From: Nematostella vectensis
Taxonomy: Eukaryota > Cnidaria > Anthozoa > Actiniaria > Edwardsiidae
Reading direction: 5' to 3'
DNA: 64,000 nt
Assembly: GCF_932526225.1 (NCBI RefSeq)
Contig: NC_064046.1
Location: forward strand, 10,379,719-10,443,718
The position numbers were made by a program, and so were the translations under genes. Below, one piece after another: positions 1 to 10,592 of this stretch. Below the pieces are notes generated by a model, which was given only the letters and a program-made list of their open reading frames with translations, made no database searches and was not told the DNA's origin. Each line of letters opens with the position of its first letter. The first letter of the stretch is position 1.

Positions 1-297
1 TATTATCTGCTTGTGTCTGTTTGAGTATTTATTTCACAGAGAGATATAAGTGGATTGCAAAAAAGCAAAGAATGAGTAATTTTCGTGTGAATTCTCCACA
101 TCTTTATGCTAGTATCAAGCAACATAAATACCTTCTTTACGCAAGTTTACGTACGCCCAACCCTCAATATATTTTAACCTTATGTACATAGGTGTAAAGA
201 TAACATTTCCCCAATTCACATTTACGCAATTTGCCAAACAAAAATAGTCTTTAGTGTGCTGTTATTTTATTGTCTTTATCATAATCTTTGTACTTTG
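1..297. repeat. Direct repeat, copy 1 (about 290 bp)
   Basis: This AT-rich segment recurs in the same orientation at 2967-3254 with only a few substitutions and one short deletion (an extra AAAAAGCA-type stretch here). No ORF is conserved between the copies. The second copy abuts the broken end of a BEL/Pao element, so this may be a separate dispersed repeat or the edge of a segmental duplication. It is not an LTR of that element, whose LTR is at 10358-10564 and is unrelated. Confidence 0.8.
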
Positions 298-982
298 ACT
301 TACAAAAACAGTAACATATAATGGTTTTTGGCAATATACATATATATCAAATATTAAAAAAGCTACTTTTCCTCTGTCAAAAATATCCATAGTTCTCAAA
401 CGGAAAATAATCATAAACAAGCTAGAGTCAATGCGTTGGTGATATTGCCCACTCCACCGGGTTATCTGGAGCTGGCCTAATTGACAACTGTTAATAACTG
501 TTAATTAATAAAGCGGCTTTGGGCTAACAGCCCATAGCCATTATGATTCAAACACTGTCTTGTCTTGTATCCACGCCCAGTAAACAAAGCGCGGGTTAAA
601 GCAGCTCTCGTTATATGGATGCTAAGTGGGGAAAGCATAAATGATAAATAGTGCGCCAGTCGGCCGAATGTTTTTTGGGCACTACCCCAACTGGGTGGCA
701 TTGAAAGTTAGGTAATTGGGGCGCGGAGAACAGGCCTGCCATACGGCCTAGGTTGACCTCTTATGTTTTTTGAAATTATCTCAGGGTGCTCCCGAGCTGA
801 AATAAGATTAGGTGAAACACGAGACTTTTGGGTGCCATCCAAACCAATGCGTCACCGAAACGTAACTAATTAAGAATAAAGTTACAAATTCCCGATCTGG
901 ATGGGAAGATAGTTCCTGTTCTAGAAGATCTATTCTTTGTGCCTAGGCGCTGGCCTGCGGATGCGGAGATTCCGGCGCAACA
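298..982. other. Gene-free stretch
   Basis: Nothing recognisable: short unconnected ORFs only, no repeat array and no RNA gene that I can see. Confidence 0.4.
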
Positions 983-1520
983 CTAGTGAGCGGGATCGGG
1001 GTCGGCGCATTTTTGGTAAACGTAGGGATACATGCTGGGTTGACGGGAACAGCCGGTGACTCGGGTGAAGTCGAAGCACACGGAAGGGCAGTCTTCAGAG
1101 CGATGGAAGGGGGCCAGTGCCTCGTCCAGTAGACGATTGAGGCCCAAGGGAGACGCAGAGCCAGGAGTGCTGAGGCTTTCCGTGCCTTCGCTTGCGACGA
1201 CTGGTGGTGGTGGAGGGTCCTGTTGTGGTGGCCGCCAACTTGCGAGAGCGTCGGACACAGTTTTCCGTATGACAGACAGCTGGGCTTCCAAAAAGCCGGT
1301 CGGATCAGTCGGATGACTGGTGGGCGCTTGGCGCCCCCTTTGCCACTCGGGGCTGAAGGTGAAGCCTCCTCATGCCTTGAGTGGCTTGCCGGAGGCGATC
1401 TATTTGTTGCTGCTGTGTTCCACCAGAGGGAAGGTTGAGGGCCTGTAGTCGCAGACCAAGCACCTCGGTAGAGAGGCGAGAGAACTCATCTCCTCCAGAC
1501 AAACGCGAACGTTTAGGCAT
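983..1520 (-). pseudogene. SAP-domain gag-like fragment, frameshifted
   Basis: Reading from a Met at 1520 (MPKRSRL), the frame runs through LGLRLQALNLPSGG and IDRLRQA. This is the helix-turn-helix pattern of a SAP DNA-binding domain, as found at the N-terminus of gag-like proteins of some cnidarian retrotransposons. It stops at 1305, and a second frame (983-1291) continues with a proline-rich and Ser-rich stretch, so a frameshift separates the two parts. No reverse transcriptase follows, so this is a fragment. The assignment to a tyrosine-recombinase or LTR retroelement is inference. The SAP-like pattern is what is seen. Confidence 0.4.
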
Positions 1521-1559
1521 ATTTAACCGATTTTCAAATGTTTCTTTACAGTACACGTA

Positions 1560-2966
1560 GCTTATTAAGCGAAAGAGCGTATGACTTTACTTTAGGTGTG
1601 GCGCTTTATATAGGTAGATAGCGACCAATAAGAATTAAGATCGTGTATAGTGAGGTATCTCACGTGAAACATATTGAGTAATACCTGTGCTATCGTAGCA
1701 TGATACGTGTACCCGTACGATATAATTTATGAGTGACCTTTGAGCCTGGCTTCGGCTCCATTAACGGAAATTACCGTCCCCAGTGGTGACGTTAATTTTG
1801 GATTAAACGTTATCAAATCCACATTGAAATATGTACATCAAGAAATGCTTATGTTTTTCTTCCAACTCTTTTTTTATTGGATAATCTTGAAAAAGTTTGA
1901 ATTCGCCGACAATGTCTTCATTCCCTAAAGTGAAAATATGTTATTATTCATTATTACATCCATACGTAGCCGGATCGCCTCACATACTTGTTTGTTGGCT
2001 GTCTTTGCTATTATATCCAAATATTTGTCCATTACCTAAAAAAAATAACAAAGAAATGAAGAGTCACAAACCATGGCCCGTCTCGCCCTATAACAGCCAA
2101 AAATACAGTAAAATGAAGAAAACGCTCCAAGCCCCTCTTATCAGAAATCCTTGTTAAGCCGTTTCTTATGCTTAGCTTTCTTTAAATGTAAATCGTTTGC
2201 ACAAGTTTTTTTTAAGATGCCCAATATTCCAGCCCTCAGGCATGATGGTTTTCATGAGGGCAGCTTGAACAGTGGGCATGTTCAACTTGAGTGTTCCTCC
2301 AGTGAACCTTTCAACTGGAGGGTCCCTCCAGTGAACCTTTCCTATTGCCTGGAACTAGGCGTCTGACCATATCGCCTCCACCTAGGATAAAATCAAGTCC
2401 CATTTTGATTGTTTCTTTTTTAATTAACGTAATTAAGGAGTTTAAATTACCTTGACACGTTGGTTTTCATATATCAAGCGTCGATGGCAGCTTTCAAAGG
2501 CTGTCATGTCTATCTCACAGCAAAAGACATGACCGTCGCCGTTCACCTCTACGGTCACATTTGCGAACTTCTGCTTTTCATAAACAGTTACAACAATTTC
2601 CCTTTTGGGCTTTCTGAAGCTTCCCCCCTTCTTTTCCAGAAAACTAACCGAGAAAGAAGTGGGGGAAGTTGCTGTATGCCTTAGCTACATACTGGCCTTG
2701 TGTCCTGAGACCTGAGAAAGAGCGAAATCTGGCACAAATCACGGTATATATAAAGAAAAAGAAAAACAGCAAAGTCAAAACAAAGCTGTGCATTCTTCCT
2801 CAGGACTTTCTTCCTTCTTCGCCCTTTTTGCTGGTATCGACAATTCCTGTAGTTTAATTTTTTAAAATTTTATTTTAAGTTATAATCTGGCTTAGTATAG
2901 GATTGGGTTGCTAGCATACAATACATTTATTCAAACTCGCTTATCCGACTATCGTGACAAATTTAT
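1560..2966. other. Gene-free stretch
   Basis: No ORF looks like a known protein. A short internal duplication with the core CCTCCAGTGAACCTTTC occurs twice around 2295-2342. Otherwise nothing is seen. Confidence 0.4.
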
Positions 2967-3254
2967 ATTATCTGCTTGTTCCTGTTTGAGTATTTATTTC
3001 ACAGAGAGATATTAGTGGATTGCAAAGAATGAGTAATTTTCGTGTGAATTCTCCACATCTTTATGCTAGTATAAAGCAACATAAATACCTTCTTTACGCA
3101 AGTTTACGTACGCCCAACCCTCATTATATTATAACCTTATGTACATAGGTGTAAAGATAACATTTCCCCAATTCACATTTACGCAATTTGCCAAACAAAA
3201 ATAGTCTTTAGTTTGCTGTTATTTTATTGTCTTTATCATAATCTTTGTACTTCC
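2967..3254. repeat. Direct repeat, copy 2
   Basis: Second copy of the segment at 1-297. Its right edge coincides with the point where the BEL/Pao integrase reading frame stops, so the junction at about 3254 is the breakpoint that removed the 3' part of that element. Confidence 0.8.
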
Positions 3255-3599
3255 CGCGAAGTATCCAGTATTCTTGTCTCACCAGCGCCATTGTGTGCTC
3301 TCTGCCAACGTGGCGATTACGCTGATGGAAATCCTGGACAATCGGAGAACTCAGGGGGTGCCCCGATAGTAAGACTATTTGGTGCTTCTCCTCGAAAGAC
3401 ACTGGTGCATCCTTTAGCCCCCGCCAACCCGAATAACCCTGTCTATTAAGACTGGTTGAAGCGGAAGAATGCGGCTGTGGGATGCAATGGGTTTGCCGCT
3501 TTGAAGCGCGGCATATTCATCCGGGAACATTTCCCGCTGAGCAATTGGACATAGCTCTAAGCGTGAATCCTTCATCTCTTCAGCAACTAGGGCCTGCAA
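3254..3599 (-). pseudogene. BEL integrase N-terminal zinc-binding region, truncated
   Basis: Two frames (3414-3599 and 3254-3402) give the linker and then the H2C2-type segment with HPLSSPIVQDFHQRNRHVG and VRQEYWIL, the typical N-terminal domain of BEL integrases. The catalytic core that should follow is absent because the sequence switches to the 290-bp repeat at 3254. Confidence 0.6.
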
Positions 3600-3856
3600 G
3601 TTTCAGTGGAGCGGCCGTCTTTCTTGCCTTACTCAGGAGTATCGACTTGAAGCGAAGACACCACCCATATACCCGCACCAGTCGCCCGAGGGTCTAATAC
3701 CTCTTCCACTTCACATCAAAGGATGGAGCACTGACACCAGTTGCCAGGGCGGTGGCCTTGACCTCGAGATCACTTTCTTCGACCGGCTCTGGGTCCGCAC
3801 TTGGCCACTGGCAAGGCGGTTTGGCAAGAAAGTCTGGTCCCGCAAGCCAACGCAAA

Positions 3857-4192
3857 TCAGGGGGTCAGGTCTTGCAAGGCTACACCTCGTGTGCAGTCAT
3901 CTGCTGGATTGAGCTTATAGGGTATGTGATGCCATTCATCTGGCTTGCAAGAGCCGAGTATCTCTGAAACTCTGTTCGAGACATAGGTGCTAAATCTCCT
4001 GGTGGTGTTGACAATATACTGCAGGGTGGTCTTGGAGTCGCTCCACAGATGCACAGCGTTAACGGGGAGATTAATCTCGTTGATCACCTTCTTTCTCAGC
4101 CTGGCTCCGACGACTGCCGCTTGTAGCTCGAGTCGTGGAATGGTGAAAGTTCTCACCGGGGCTAGCCTTGTCTTTCCAAGAACAAAGCTCAC
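3857..4192 (-). pseudogene. BEL RNase H-like domain
   Basis: The frame contains TIPRLELQAAVVGARL, LWSDSKTTLQYI and NPADDCTRG. This is the order of conserved blocks in the RNase H region of BEL/Pao Pol proteins (E in LELQAA, D in SDS, final D in ADD). It lies between the RT and integrase regions, out of frame with both. Confidence 0.75.
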
Positions 4193-4371
4193 AACTACTT
4201 GGTCACCAACCGCTGCTCGCAGGTAGGTAACGGCACCATAGGCTACGCATCACAGAATAGGTGAAGCTGGATGTCTTGGGCGTCTCGCAGATGGAAGCCG
4301 TACCACCGTTGGACCTGGATTATCAGCGGCGTCTTCAGCCCGTCTTTCCACGACTTCCAGATGCTTCGCAG

Positions 4372-5362
4372 CTATTCGGGAATAGGCTCATCCCAATCAA
4401 TCTTACTGTGCCGCAGTTCCTGTATGATGAGCTTGGCCTTGACGACGTACGGGGCCGCAAGTCCCAGGGGGTCAAACACACTACTCGTAGCACTAAGAAC
4501 TCCTCGTTTCGTGTCGGGGAACCTATCTTTCAATGGCTTCGAGTAAAGCGTGTCTTGCTCGAGACACCACTTTACTCCAAGGGCTCTCTCTTGAGGCAAG
4601 GTCTATAAGTCCAAGTTGACCGCGTCACAGGATACCTCGTCAGACGGAAGGGAACGGAGTACGTTTCGGCTGTTAGATACCCACTTGGTCAAGCGAAAAC
4701 CACCAGCCGCTACTGCTTCAATGAGCTGGTTAGCGACAGCTGCCACCTCGTCTTCCGACGGCCTTGAAGTTAGGACGTCGTCCATGTAGAAGTTCCTCTT
4801 TATAGTATCCAGCACATCATCGGGAAACAAACCAGCTTGATCTTCTGCTGTCTTCCGCAGTGCGTAGGGCGAGTCAATGGCTCCAAACACATGAGCTGCC
4901 ATACGGTATACATCAGGGATTCTCTCGTCGAGGTTCCTCCACAGGAACCGGAGGGAGTCTTGATCTGCTTCTCGGACCTTGACCTGGTGGAACATCTTTT
5001 CAATATCCCCCATTATCCCGACCTTGTTGCAACGAAATCGGATAAGTACACCAGCTAAATCGTTCAGCAGGTCTGGGCCTGTCCGGAGACAGTCATTCAA
5101 TGACACGTTGTACTTTGCCGCCGCATCGAAGATTACGCGGAGTTTTCCTGGCTTATGGGGTTTGAACACCATGATGAGGGAGGTACCACGTTCTGGGACC
5201 TTCGATTGCTTCTTCGACCTCCGAGAGCTTTCGACAATGGCCTTTGCTTTGGTACTCATTTAGAACACTTCTGTACATGCTGGCTAACTCTGGGTCTTGC
5301 TTCAGTTTCTGCTCGGTGCTGTTGAGCCTGTACATCGCCATTCTCCTGTTACTGGGAAGCAC
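4372..5362 (-). pseudogene. BEL reverse transcriptase
   Basis: Three frames combine. 5153-5362 holds the N-terminal lead-in. 4603-5259 holds the fingers and palm with [26 protein letters not shown] and the catalytic box FYMDD. 4372-4599 holds the thumb region with LGVKWCLEQD and VFDPLGLAAPY. These are the RT signatures of BEL/Pao. The frames are not contiguous, so no full enzyme is made. Confidence 0.85.
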
Positions 5363-5495
5363 TACAGCTTCGTCTCCATAAAAGACCAGTCTCGTAGTGT
5401 CCGCCCATCTTCCTCACCGTACTATCCAGCGTCTCCAACGCGCGTCTGTCCTCAGCTGAGGGGCCGGTAGGTCGTTCAGTTCGACTCACACCATA

Positions 5496-6081
5496 CTAGT
5501 CGGTTTCCCAAAACCTCTGAACTTGTTTGTTTAGCAACTCGCCCTCTTTGAGCAACGTCAAGTTCGAATGGACATAAATCAAGTTTGGTTGAACAGCGCG
5601 TCCGAGTCTGCCAAATAATGTCCACCCTAGCAGGGTCTGCACCGCAATAGGCTCGCCACGTCGGCCCTGTCGTACGTCCAAGTGTACAAGAAGATGGGCC
5701 ATATCTGAACCAATCAAGAGCGTGACGTCACCTGCTTCGAGGGTCTGCAGGTTGACACACTCAAGATGACGGCCTCTTTACCGGACACCTTGTGCTTAGG
5801 GATATTGAGCTTGTGCACTACCCAAGTCCCTTCAACATCTTCTCGGGGTGGTCATCTGATGACAACCGGAAACCGACCCGCTGCATGTTACAGGAGCGCG
5901 TGTCTGACTCAACAGTGTTTAGCTGCAACTGGTGCGTCTCTCCTTTAAAATCAAGCTGCTCTGCCAGGTCCTTGCGAATCAAGGTGAAGTCACTTCCTGC
6001 ATCGAGGACCGCTGCAGTCTTCACTTGACCCTTTGGTCCCCAGGCCAGAACCGGGACAAGCAGTAGGGCGACTTGGTTCAA
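5496..6081 (-). pseudogene. BEL aspartic protease and linker to RT
   Basis: The frame at 5818-6081 contains the retropepsin-like active site region AAVLDAGSDFTLI (a DAG variant of the usual D-S/T-G) followed by LAEQLDF, as in peptidase A17 of BEL/Pao. The frame at 5496-5717 has IGSDMAHLL and AVQTLLGWTLFG, the block that normally follows the protease. A frame change separates them. Confidence 0.7.
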
Positions 6082-6144
6082 TGATCGTACATTGATCTGG
6101 TTGGCATTAACCTTGTGGTCCGCACCGTCATTTTCTTCAGACTC

Positions 6145-6576
6145 CTATTCGTCTTTTCTTTCGCTGTGAAGGAGTGTGTGATGCTTCAAGCCACACCCCT
6201 CCTTGAGACACCGTCCGCTACTTGGACAGGAATCCGCAAAGTGCCCCTCCTTGAGGCAGTTGCGGCACAGCCGCTTGTTGTATACGATCATCCTTCTCTC
6301 TTTAAAGGGCTTGGATTTGAACGAGTCGCAGTAGACAAGGTGGTGCCTGTCTTCGCATACGAGGCACCTATCTTGGCCGGGAGAATCGACCTGGGGTGTT
6401 GCCGTCACCTTCCCAGAACTGCTCTCTTGGGTAGACCGTGTTACGCGAATGCCAACACTGTTGGGATGAAGTGCCCTGGGCGGGGGACCCTGGCTGAAAT
6501 GCCTTGGTCGTGGGAGCCTGGGTCTTGACTCACGCTCATGGACATAAGTCTTCAAAGGGGTTAAACATAGCATCAA
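6145..6576 (-). pseudogene. BEL gag C-terminal zinc-knuckle region
   Basis: Contains two zinc-knuckle-like clusters, CLVCEDRHHLVYC and CRNCLKEGHFADSC, then a third Cys/His cluster ending in HHTLLH, which is the nucleocapsid-type end of a BEL gag. Its upstream half lies at 9560-10288, separated by the inserted LINE. Confidence 0.8.
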
Positions 6577-6698
6577 CTCTCCCTCTTATTTTTTCTCTCT
6601 TTCATTTGATTTGCATGTACAAAAAACACAACACAACCACAACACAAACTACATTATCCCGGTAGAGCTTAATGCATGTGTTATCAATTCCCATTTCT

Positions 6699-8159
6699 TC
6701 AAATGCTGCAGTAGTTATTACTCAATTTTGAAGCCCGCCTTTCTACTTTCTCTATGTCTCTGAGGAATAGTTGAATTGAGTATAAGTTTGGCAATTTGCG
6801 TGATTCCCTCCTTTTATAAACCAGGAGTTTATAATTTAGGATCACGGAGTTCACCGCTGCGTTTTCATTTTCCACACCTAGAATTATATCTTTAATACAT
6901 AGAGGTGGGAGTTGCACCTTGAAGGCACTTAACCATTTTTGGATGTCTAGGTATAAATTTCTTGTCTTAGTACACTCAATAAAGATGTGGTCAACAGTTT
7001 CTAAATGGGAAAAACAATAAGAGCACGAAGGACTATCCACTAGTCCAAACCGAAACAGATCTTTATTCATAAAAAGGCAATTGTTTAGAATTTTATATTG
7101 AAAGGACCTTGAATAGGTGTCTCTAGCTATGGTATAAATTCTACGATAAACTTGTCTCCAATCGATGGACTTAGGAGGGCCTCCTATTCTTTGGAGAATG
7201 TTTAACTGTGCAGTTGGTGGTTTAAACTTCATTCTTACTATATGATTATGTACCTGTTTAGCCTTAAGTTTTCCTATTTCGTATCTCTCATTACCTAACC
7301 GTAACAAACGTGCTGCTGGTTTAGACTGTCCTACCAAGCCAGGATTATCTCTCAACTTATCTCTCCATACTTTTGGAATAGCGTTACATAAAGATAACCA
7401 GTTAAAATACCCTGTACCTGGGACACCTTCAAACATATCTGCCACTCAAAGCGACCCACCTCATTGCATAAATCTCTTACTGTGCGGATGCCACATTCAT
7501 AAAAGGATCTAAAGAAAACAGAATTCCCCCCAATTTTAATATGCTTGTTATTCCACAGCACTTCATCCTCTACATCCGAATCATTTATCGGGTTTGAAAA
7601 CAGCTCGGCCCATATTCCAAACACCTCCTTATAATAACCGGATATATCGTCCGGAAGACGTTTTATATCAAAATTGTCGCGTATAGTTCCCACACCTCCA
7701 ATTATTTTTAAAAGGTATCTTGGTAAAACCTTATATGTTCTCTCCTCCTCATTTGACAACTTTAAAGCAAAAGTAACACGACTAGCTCTAATTGATGCAA
7801 AGAAATCAGGAGCTCTCAAGCCACCATCATCATATTCACCTATAATTGTTGTGTATTTCTCTATGGATTCTTCCATAGAGTGTTAATGTCCGCAACTTCC
7901 AAACTTCTAACACAGATTTAAATCTCTCAAAATTGCGCTTAAAGTTATTTTCATCACACAGTCTCTCATTATATGAAAAATAATTCCCTAAAATTGTAAT
8001 ACCTTTTTGGTGAAGATCTACCCACTTTATGCCTTGCCTTTTCCTATCTTTATTTTTTGTGCCCAGCCATCCTGCTTCAGATTTTGTTAGATTAATTTTA
8101 AGCGACGAATAAGATTGAAAAATCCTTAGAAGCACTAACAATTTTTCTAAAGAATTCAT
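6699..8159 (-). pseudogene. LINE ORF2 C-terminal part
   Basis: Three overlapping frames (7836-8159, 7352-7876, 6699-7445) read as one protein: the end of the RT palm and thumb (SSLKINLTKSEAGWLG, ITILGNYF), GGLRAPDFFASIRASR, then a zinc-binding RVT-type motif CSYCFSHLETVDHIFIEC and a basic tail. This is typical of the C-terminal third of L1/Tx1 ORF2. Frame changes at about 7850 and 7400 make it inactive, and the N-terminal endonuclease and catalytic RT motifs are deleted. Confidence 0.75.
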
Positions 8160-8212
8160 ATTCGTATTTCTAAAGAATTCATATTCGTTTTTCTAAAGAA
8201 TTCATATTCGTA
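8145..8212. repeat. 23-bp tandem repeat, three copies
   Basis: The core TCTAAAGAATTCATATTCGT occurs three times with a 23-bp spacing, exactly at the truncated 5' edge of the LINE ORF2 fragment, so it marks the internal deletion site. Confidence 0.8.
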
Positions 8213-8617
8213 TTCAGAATACAATTTAATAAATTGCATTCATCAAAAGGCTCAGACCTATGGATCCCACAGCCGACTGAGCCTTGCCAGACTCACACCA
8301 CGTTAAATATTTTTAGAAAATTTGTTAACTTCCCCAACCATAGTCTCAAATTCAAATTCAAATTTTACGCTGCCACTACAAAGGAATAGCTAGTCTTTGG
8401 CTGTTCCTTTCAGCTTGACTGAGCAAAGCAAAATTAATTACAGTAATCATACATTTTGCACCGTCCTTAAAACTGCCCTAAAACTTTCCTTCAAGCGTCC
8501 CTGACCCATTTTCAAACTTTTCCGTTAATGAGGAACAGAAAGATAAATAGTCCTACAGTTCCTTACGACTTAACAACAAAATAATTACTTACAGTAATTA
8601 TGCATTTTGTACCGTTC

Positions 8618-9457
8618 TCAAGCTGCGTCCAGGGCTTTCAGAGACTCGACTTTTTCAACCATCCAGTTTTCTGACCTCTTGATGAAAATCTTCCCGTCTA
8701 TCGACCAAGCACTGAACAGCATCTTCTTCTTCCTCATAGCCAATGCTCTCCCCAAGATCCTTCTGCTAGCTGGCGTTAGATTTTTATTTATAAATATGCG
8801 CCCATAAAGCTTCGCATCAATGCACGCTGGTTTCTTCAGCCCGACGACATCCAAATCCCAGTACCGCACATCTTTAAGGCCTTTCCTAGCTTTTAAGAAC
8901 GCCGCTTTTTTCTTGTGACAAATAAACTTAGCGATAATAGGACTGAACTCTTCTTGCTTCCTTTTCTTTAGCCGGTGTGAAATTTCAATATCCTCCGTCT
9001 TGATATCCACCTTCAACATTCTTGCCATATTTATTACGACTTCCTCGCATGAAAAAGTGCCGCTCGGCACCCCCGCTATTTCTATCGAGTTCTTCCTGGT
9101 ATATTGTTTCAATGAATCTAGCTTAACCTCCAACTTTTCTATGTATTCTTCTTTCGCCGCGTTTTCCTCAACTCGGACAACAAGTTTCCCGAGAGTGGAA
9201 ACCCTCGTGTCTAGCGCCACACTCTTCTTCTCCAAATCCTTTATTTGCTCTTCCTTTAAACCTTGGGTGTTTGCTTGAACTTCTAAAAGGACTAACCAGA
9301 TTGACTCAAGCGTCACTGGCTGCTTTTCAGTAGACTTGCTAACTTCCCCGTTCTCCGCCATTGTTTCCTTCTCAAATACTTCCATAAACTTTTTTGGCTG
9401 GGGCAATACCGTTGAGGCGCTAGAGCTACTGGATCCTCGTTCCTTACGCTTGTTCAT
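8618..9457 (-). CDS. LINE ORF1-like RNA-binding protein (279 aa)
   Basis: Uninterrupted ORF from an ATG at 9457. The N-terminal 40 residues are Ser-rich and low-complexity. Residues of about 50-115 are rich in Leu/Glu/Lys heptads and look like a coiled coil (EEYIEKLEVKLDSL). Then comes an RRM-like part with RKNSIEIAGVP and SHRLKK, and a C-terminal domain with NKNLTPASRRILGRALAM and WSIDGKIFIK. This order (coiled coil, RRM, CTD) is that of L1-type ORF1p, which trimerises and coats the LINE RNA. It is the only intact retroelement ORF in this block, so the LINE insertion may be younger than the BEL host element. Confidence 0.75.
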   Translation of the reverse strand: MNKRKERGSSSSSASTVLPQPKKFMEVFEKETMAENGEVSKSTEKQPVTLESIWLVLLEVQANTQGLKEEQIKDLEKKSVALDTRVSTLGKLVVRVEENAAKEEYIEKLEVKLDSLKQYTRKNSIEIAGVPSGTFSCEEVVINMARMLKVDIKTEDIEISHRLKKRKQEEFSPIIAKFICHKKKAAFLKARKGLKDVRYWDLDVVGLKKPACIDAKLYGRIFINKNLTPASRRILGRALAMRKKKMLFSAWSIDGKIFIKRSENWMVEKVESLKALDAA

Positions 9458-9559
9458 TAAAACACTTCTGTATGCAAACTATTCTAGCGCTCCTTCGCGA
9501 AAGGCATGAGTTGACGGACAGCCCTACAAAAACGCGTCTTCACGCTAAGGCCACCATGT

Positions 9560-10288
9560 TTATGGATCAACTCTTCTCTGCAACCATCTCTCAAAGTCCA
9601 GGAGGGACAAGCCATCATAGTCACCTTGCAGATGTTCGTACCATCTCATGCGCATGCCGTCCGGAAGCTTCATAGCAGCTCTGCCTAGATACTCAGGATT
9701 CTGTAAAATGGCTGCCTGGCCCAGTTTTGCAAACCATTGCACGCAGGCCTTGACCTTGTAGTGGAATTACCTGAGGGACTGTCTATCACCCTGAACAACG
9801 TCCGGCCCGTCAACCATGCTCTTGAGATAGGCAGCTACAACTCAGTGATTGTTGCCAAACTGTTGTTTTAACATATTGAGTGCACTAACATAGTTACTCC
9901 CAAACTCTCAACAGCCCTCTTGGCCTCCCCATCCAAATTCTGGTATAAATAAGCCATTCTATCGGAATCTGTGAGGGTTGTTTTAATATGTACCAGATCC
10001 CTAAATCGCTCAATAAATGCGGGCCAGTCTTTCGGCTTGTCCTGAGAACCTGTTAAACTCAAGTGGGGGTAAGCGCTGCTGTTCCTGATTGCGCAAGATA
10101 GCAAAACTGGTAACAACATTACCAATGGATTGTTCAACGATGGTCTCCTTACCATCAACAAGCCTTGTAATAAACGTGTCAACATACTCTCCATTTATGG
10201 TTCTAGTATGACTTGCACTGTTAGGAGTTTGGACACCCTGGACATTTAAAGGGGTTGATGAAGGAAAATGGTACCCAATATTGCCCAC
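9560..10288 (-). pseudogene. BEL gag N-terminal part
   Basis: Frames 10010-10288, 9868-10194 and 9560-9742 give LPPLEFNRFSGQ, then DWPAFIERFRDLVH, DSDRMAYLYQNLDGEAKRAV and finally WYEHLQGDY and FERWLQRRV. This is the DUF1759-like gag core of BEL/Pao elements. Frames differ, so it is broken. No ATG is evident at the 10288 end; the reading frame continues upstream towards the primer-binding site. Confidence 0.75.
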
Positions 10289-10338
10289 AGATTCCTTCAG
10301 AGAAGGAATCGTGTAGTGGTGAGATCGCTGGGATACTC

Positions 10339-10356
10339 ATCCGGCTCGGCGGACCA
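10339..10356 (-). other. Primer-binding site, tRNA-Tyr-like
   Basis: The plus-strand string ATCCGGCTCGGCGGACCA matches a eukaryotic tRNA-Tyr 3' end (ATCCGGCTCGAAGGACCA, known) at 16 of 18 positions and ends in CCA one base before the LTR edge. On the minus strand this is a minus-strand primer-binding site just downstream of the 5' LTR. Confidence 0.6.
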
Positions 10357-10357
10357 A

Positions 10358-10564
10358 TGTTCCCTCTACACGTTTAAAAATACGATATTTATTTTTAATA
10401 ATACCAGACACCAAACAAAGAGTCAACCAAACGTGGCTTCTCTCTAAGAACTCTTTTACTAACTTTGCGCCTCCGGGCATTGTGTGTAGGGCCCACAGGG
10501 AACCCGCGCGCCTTACAATTATAAACAGTTGTAGCGGGACCGACCAAGCGCAGCTCTCGCAGGA
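10358..10564 (-). repeat. BEL 5' LTR (about 207 bp)
   Basis: Bounded by TG...CA on the minus strand (starts TGTCCTGCGAG, ends GGGAACA), lies directly next to the primer-binding site and contains an AATAAA signal on the minus strand. The outer boundary is less sure than the inner one because there is no second LTR for comparison. Confidence 0.55.
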
Positions 10565-10592
10565 CACCATCATAGCCTACTAGCAGGCTTTA

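Larger units (their letters stand above)
6577..9471 (-). mobile_element. L1/Tx1-like LINE nested in BEL gag
   Basis: ORF1 at 8618-9457 and the C-terminal part of ORF2 at 6699-8159 lie in the order expected for an L1-group LINE on the minus strand. The endonuclease and RT core between them are missing. Both flanks are halves of the same BEL gag, so the LINE inserted into that element. Ends are approximate. I could not identify a target-site duplication. Confidence 0.7.
3254..10564 (-). mobile_element. BEL/Pao LTR retrotransposon, truncated and dead
   Basis: On the minus strand the order is 5' LTR (10358-10564), primer-binding site, gag (9560-10288, interrupted by a LINE at 6577-9471, resuming at 6145-6576), aspartic protease, reverse transcriptase, RNase H and the start of integrase, where the element is cut at about 3254. 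This gag-PR-RT-RH-IN order and the individual domains are those of BEL/Pao elements. At least six changes of frame are needed to read pol, so the copy is inactive. No 3' LTR remains. Confidence 0.85.

Noticed and set aside
1-3254. The two 290-bp repeats as LTRs of the BEL element
   Set aside because: They do not resemble the LTR next to the primer-binding site at 10358-10564, and the second one sits at a truncation inside integrase.
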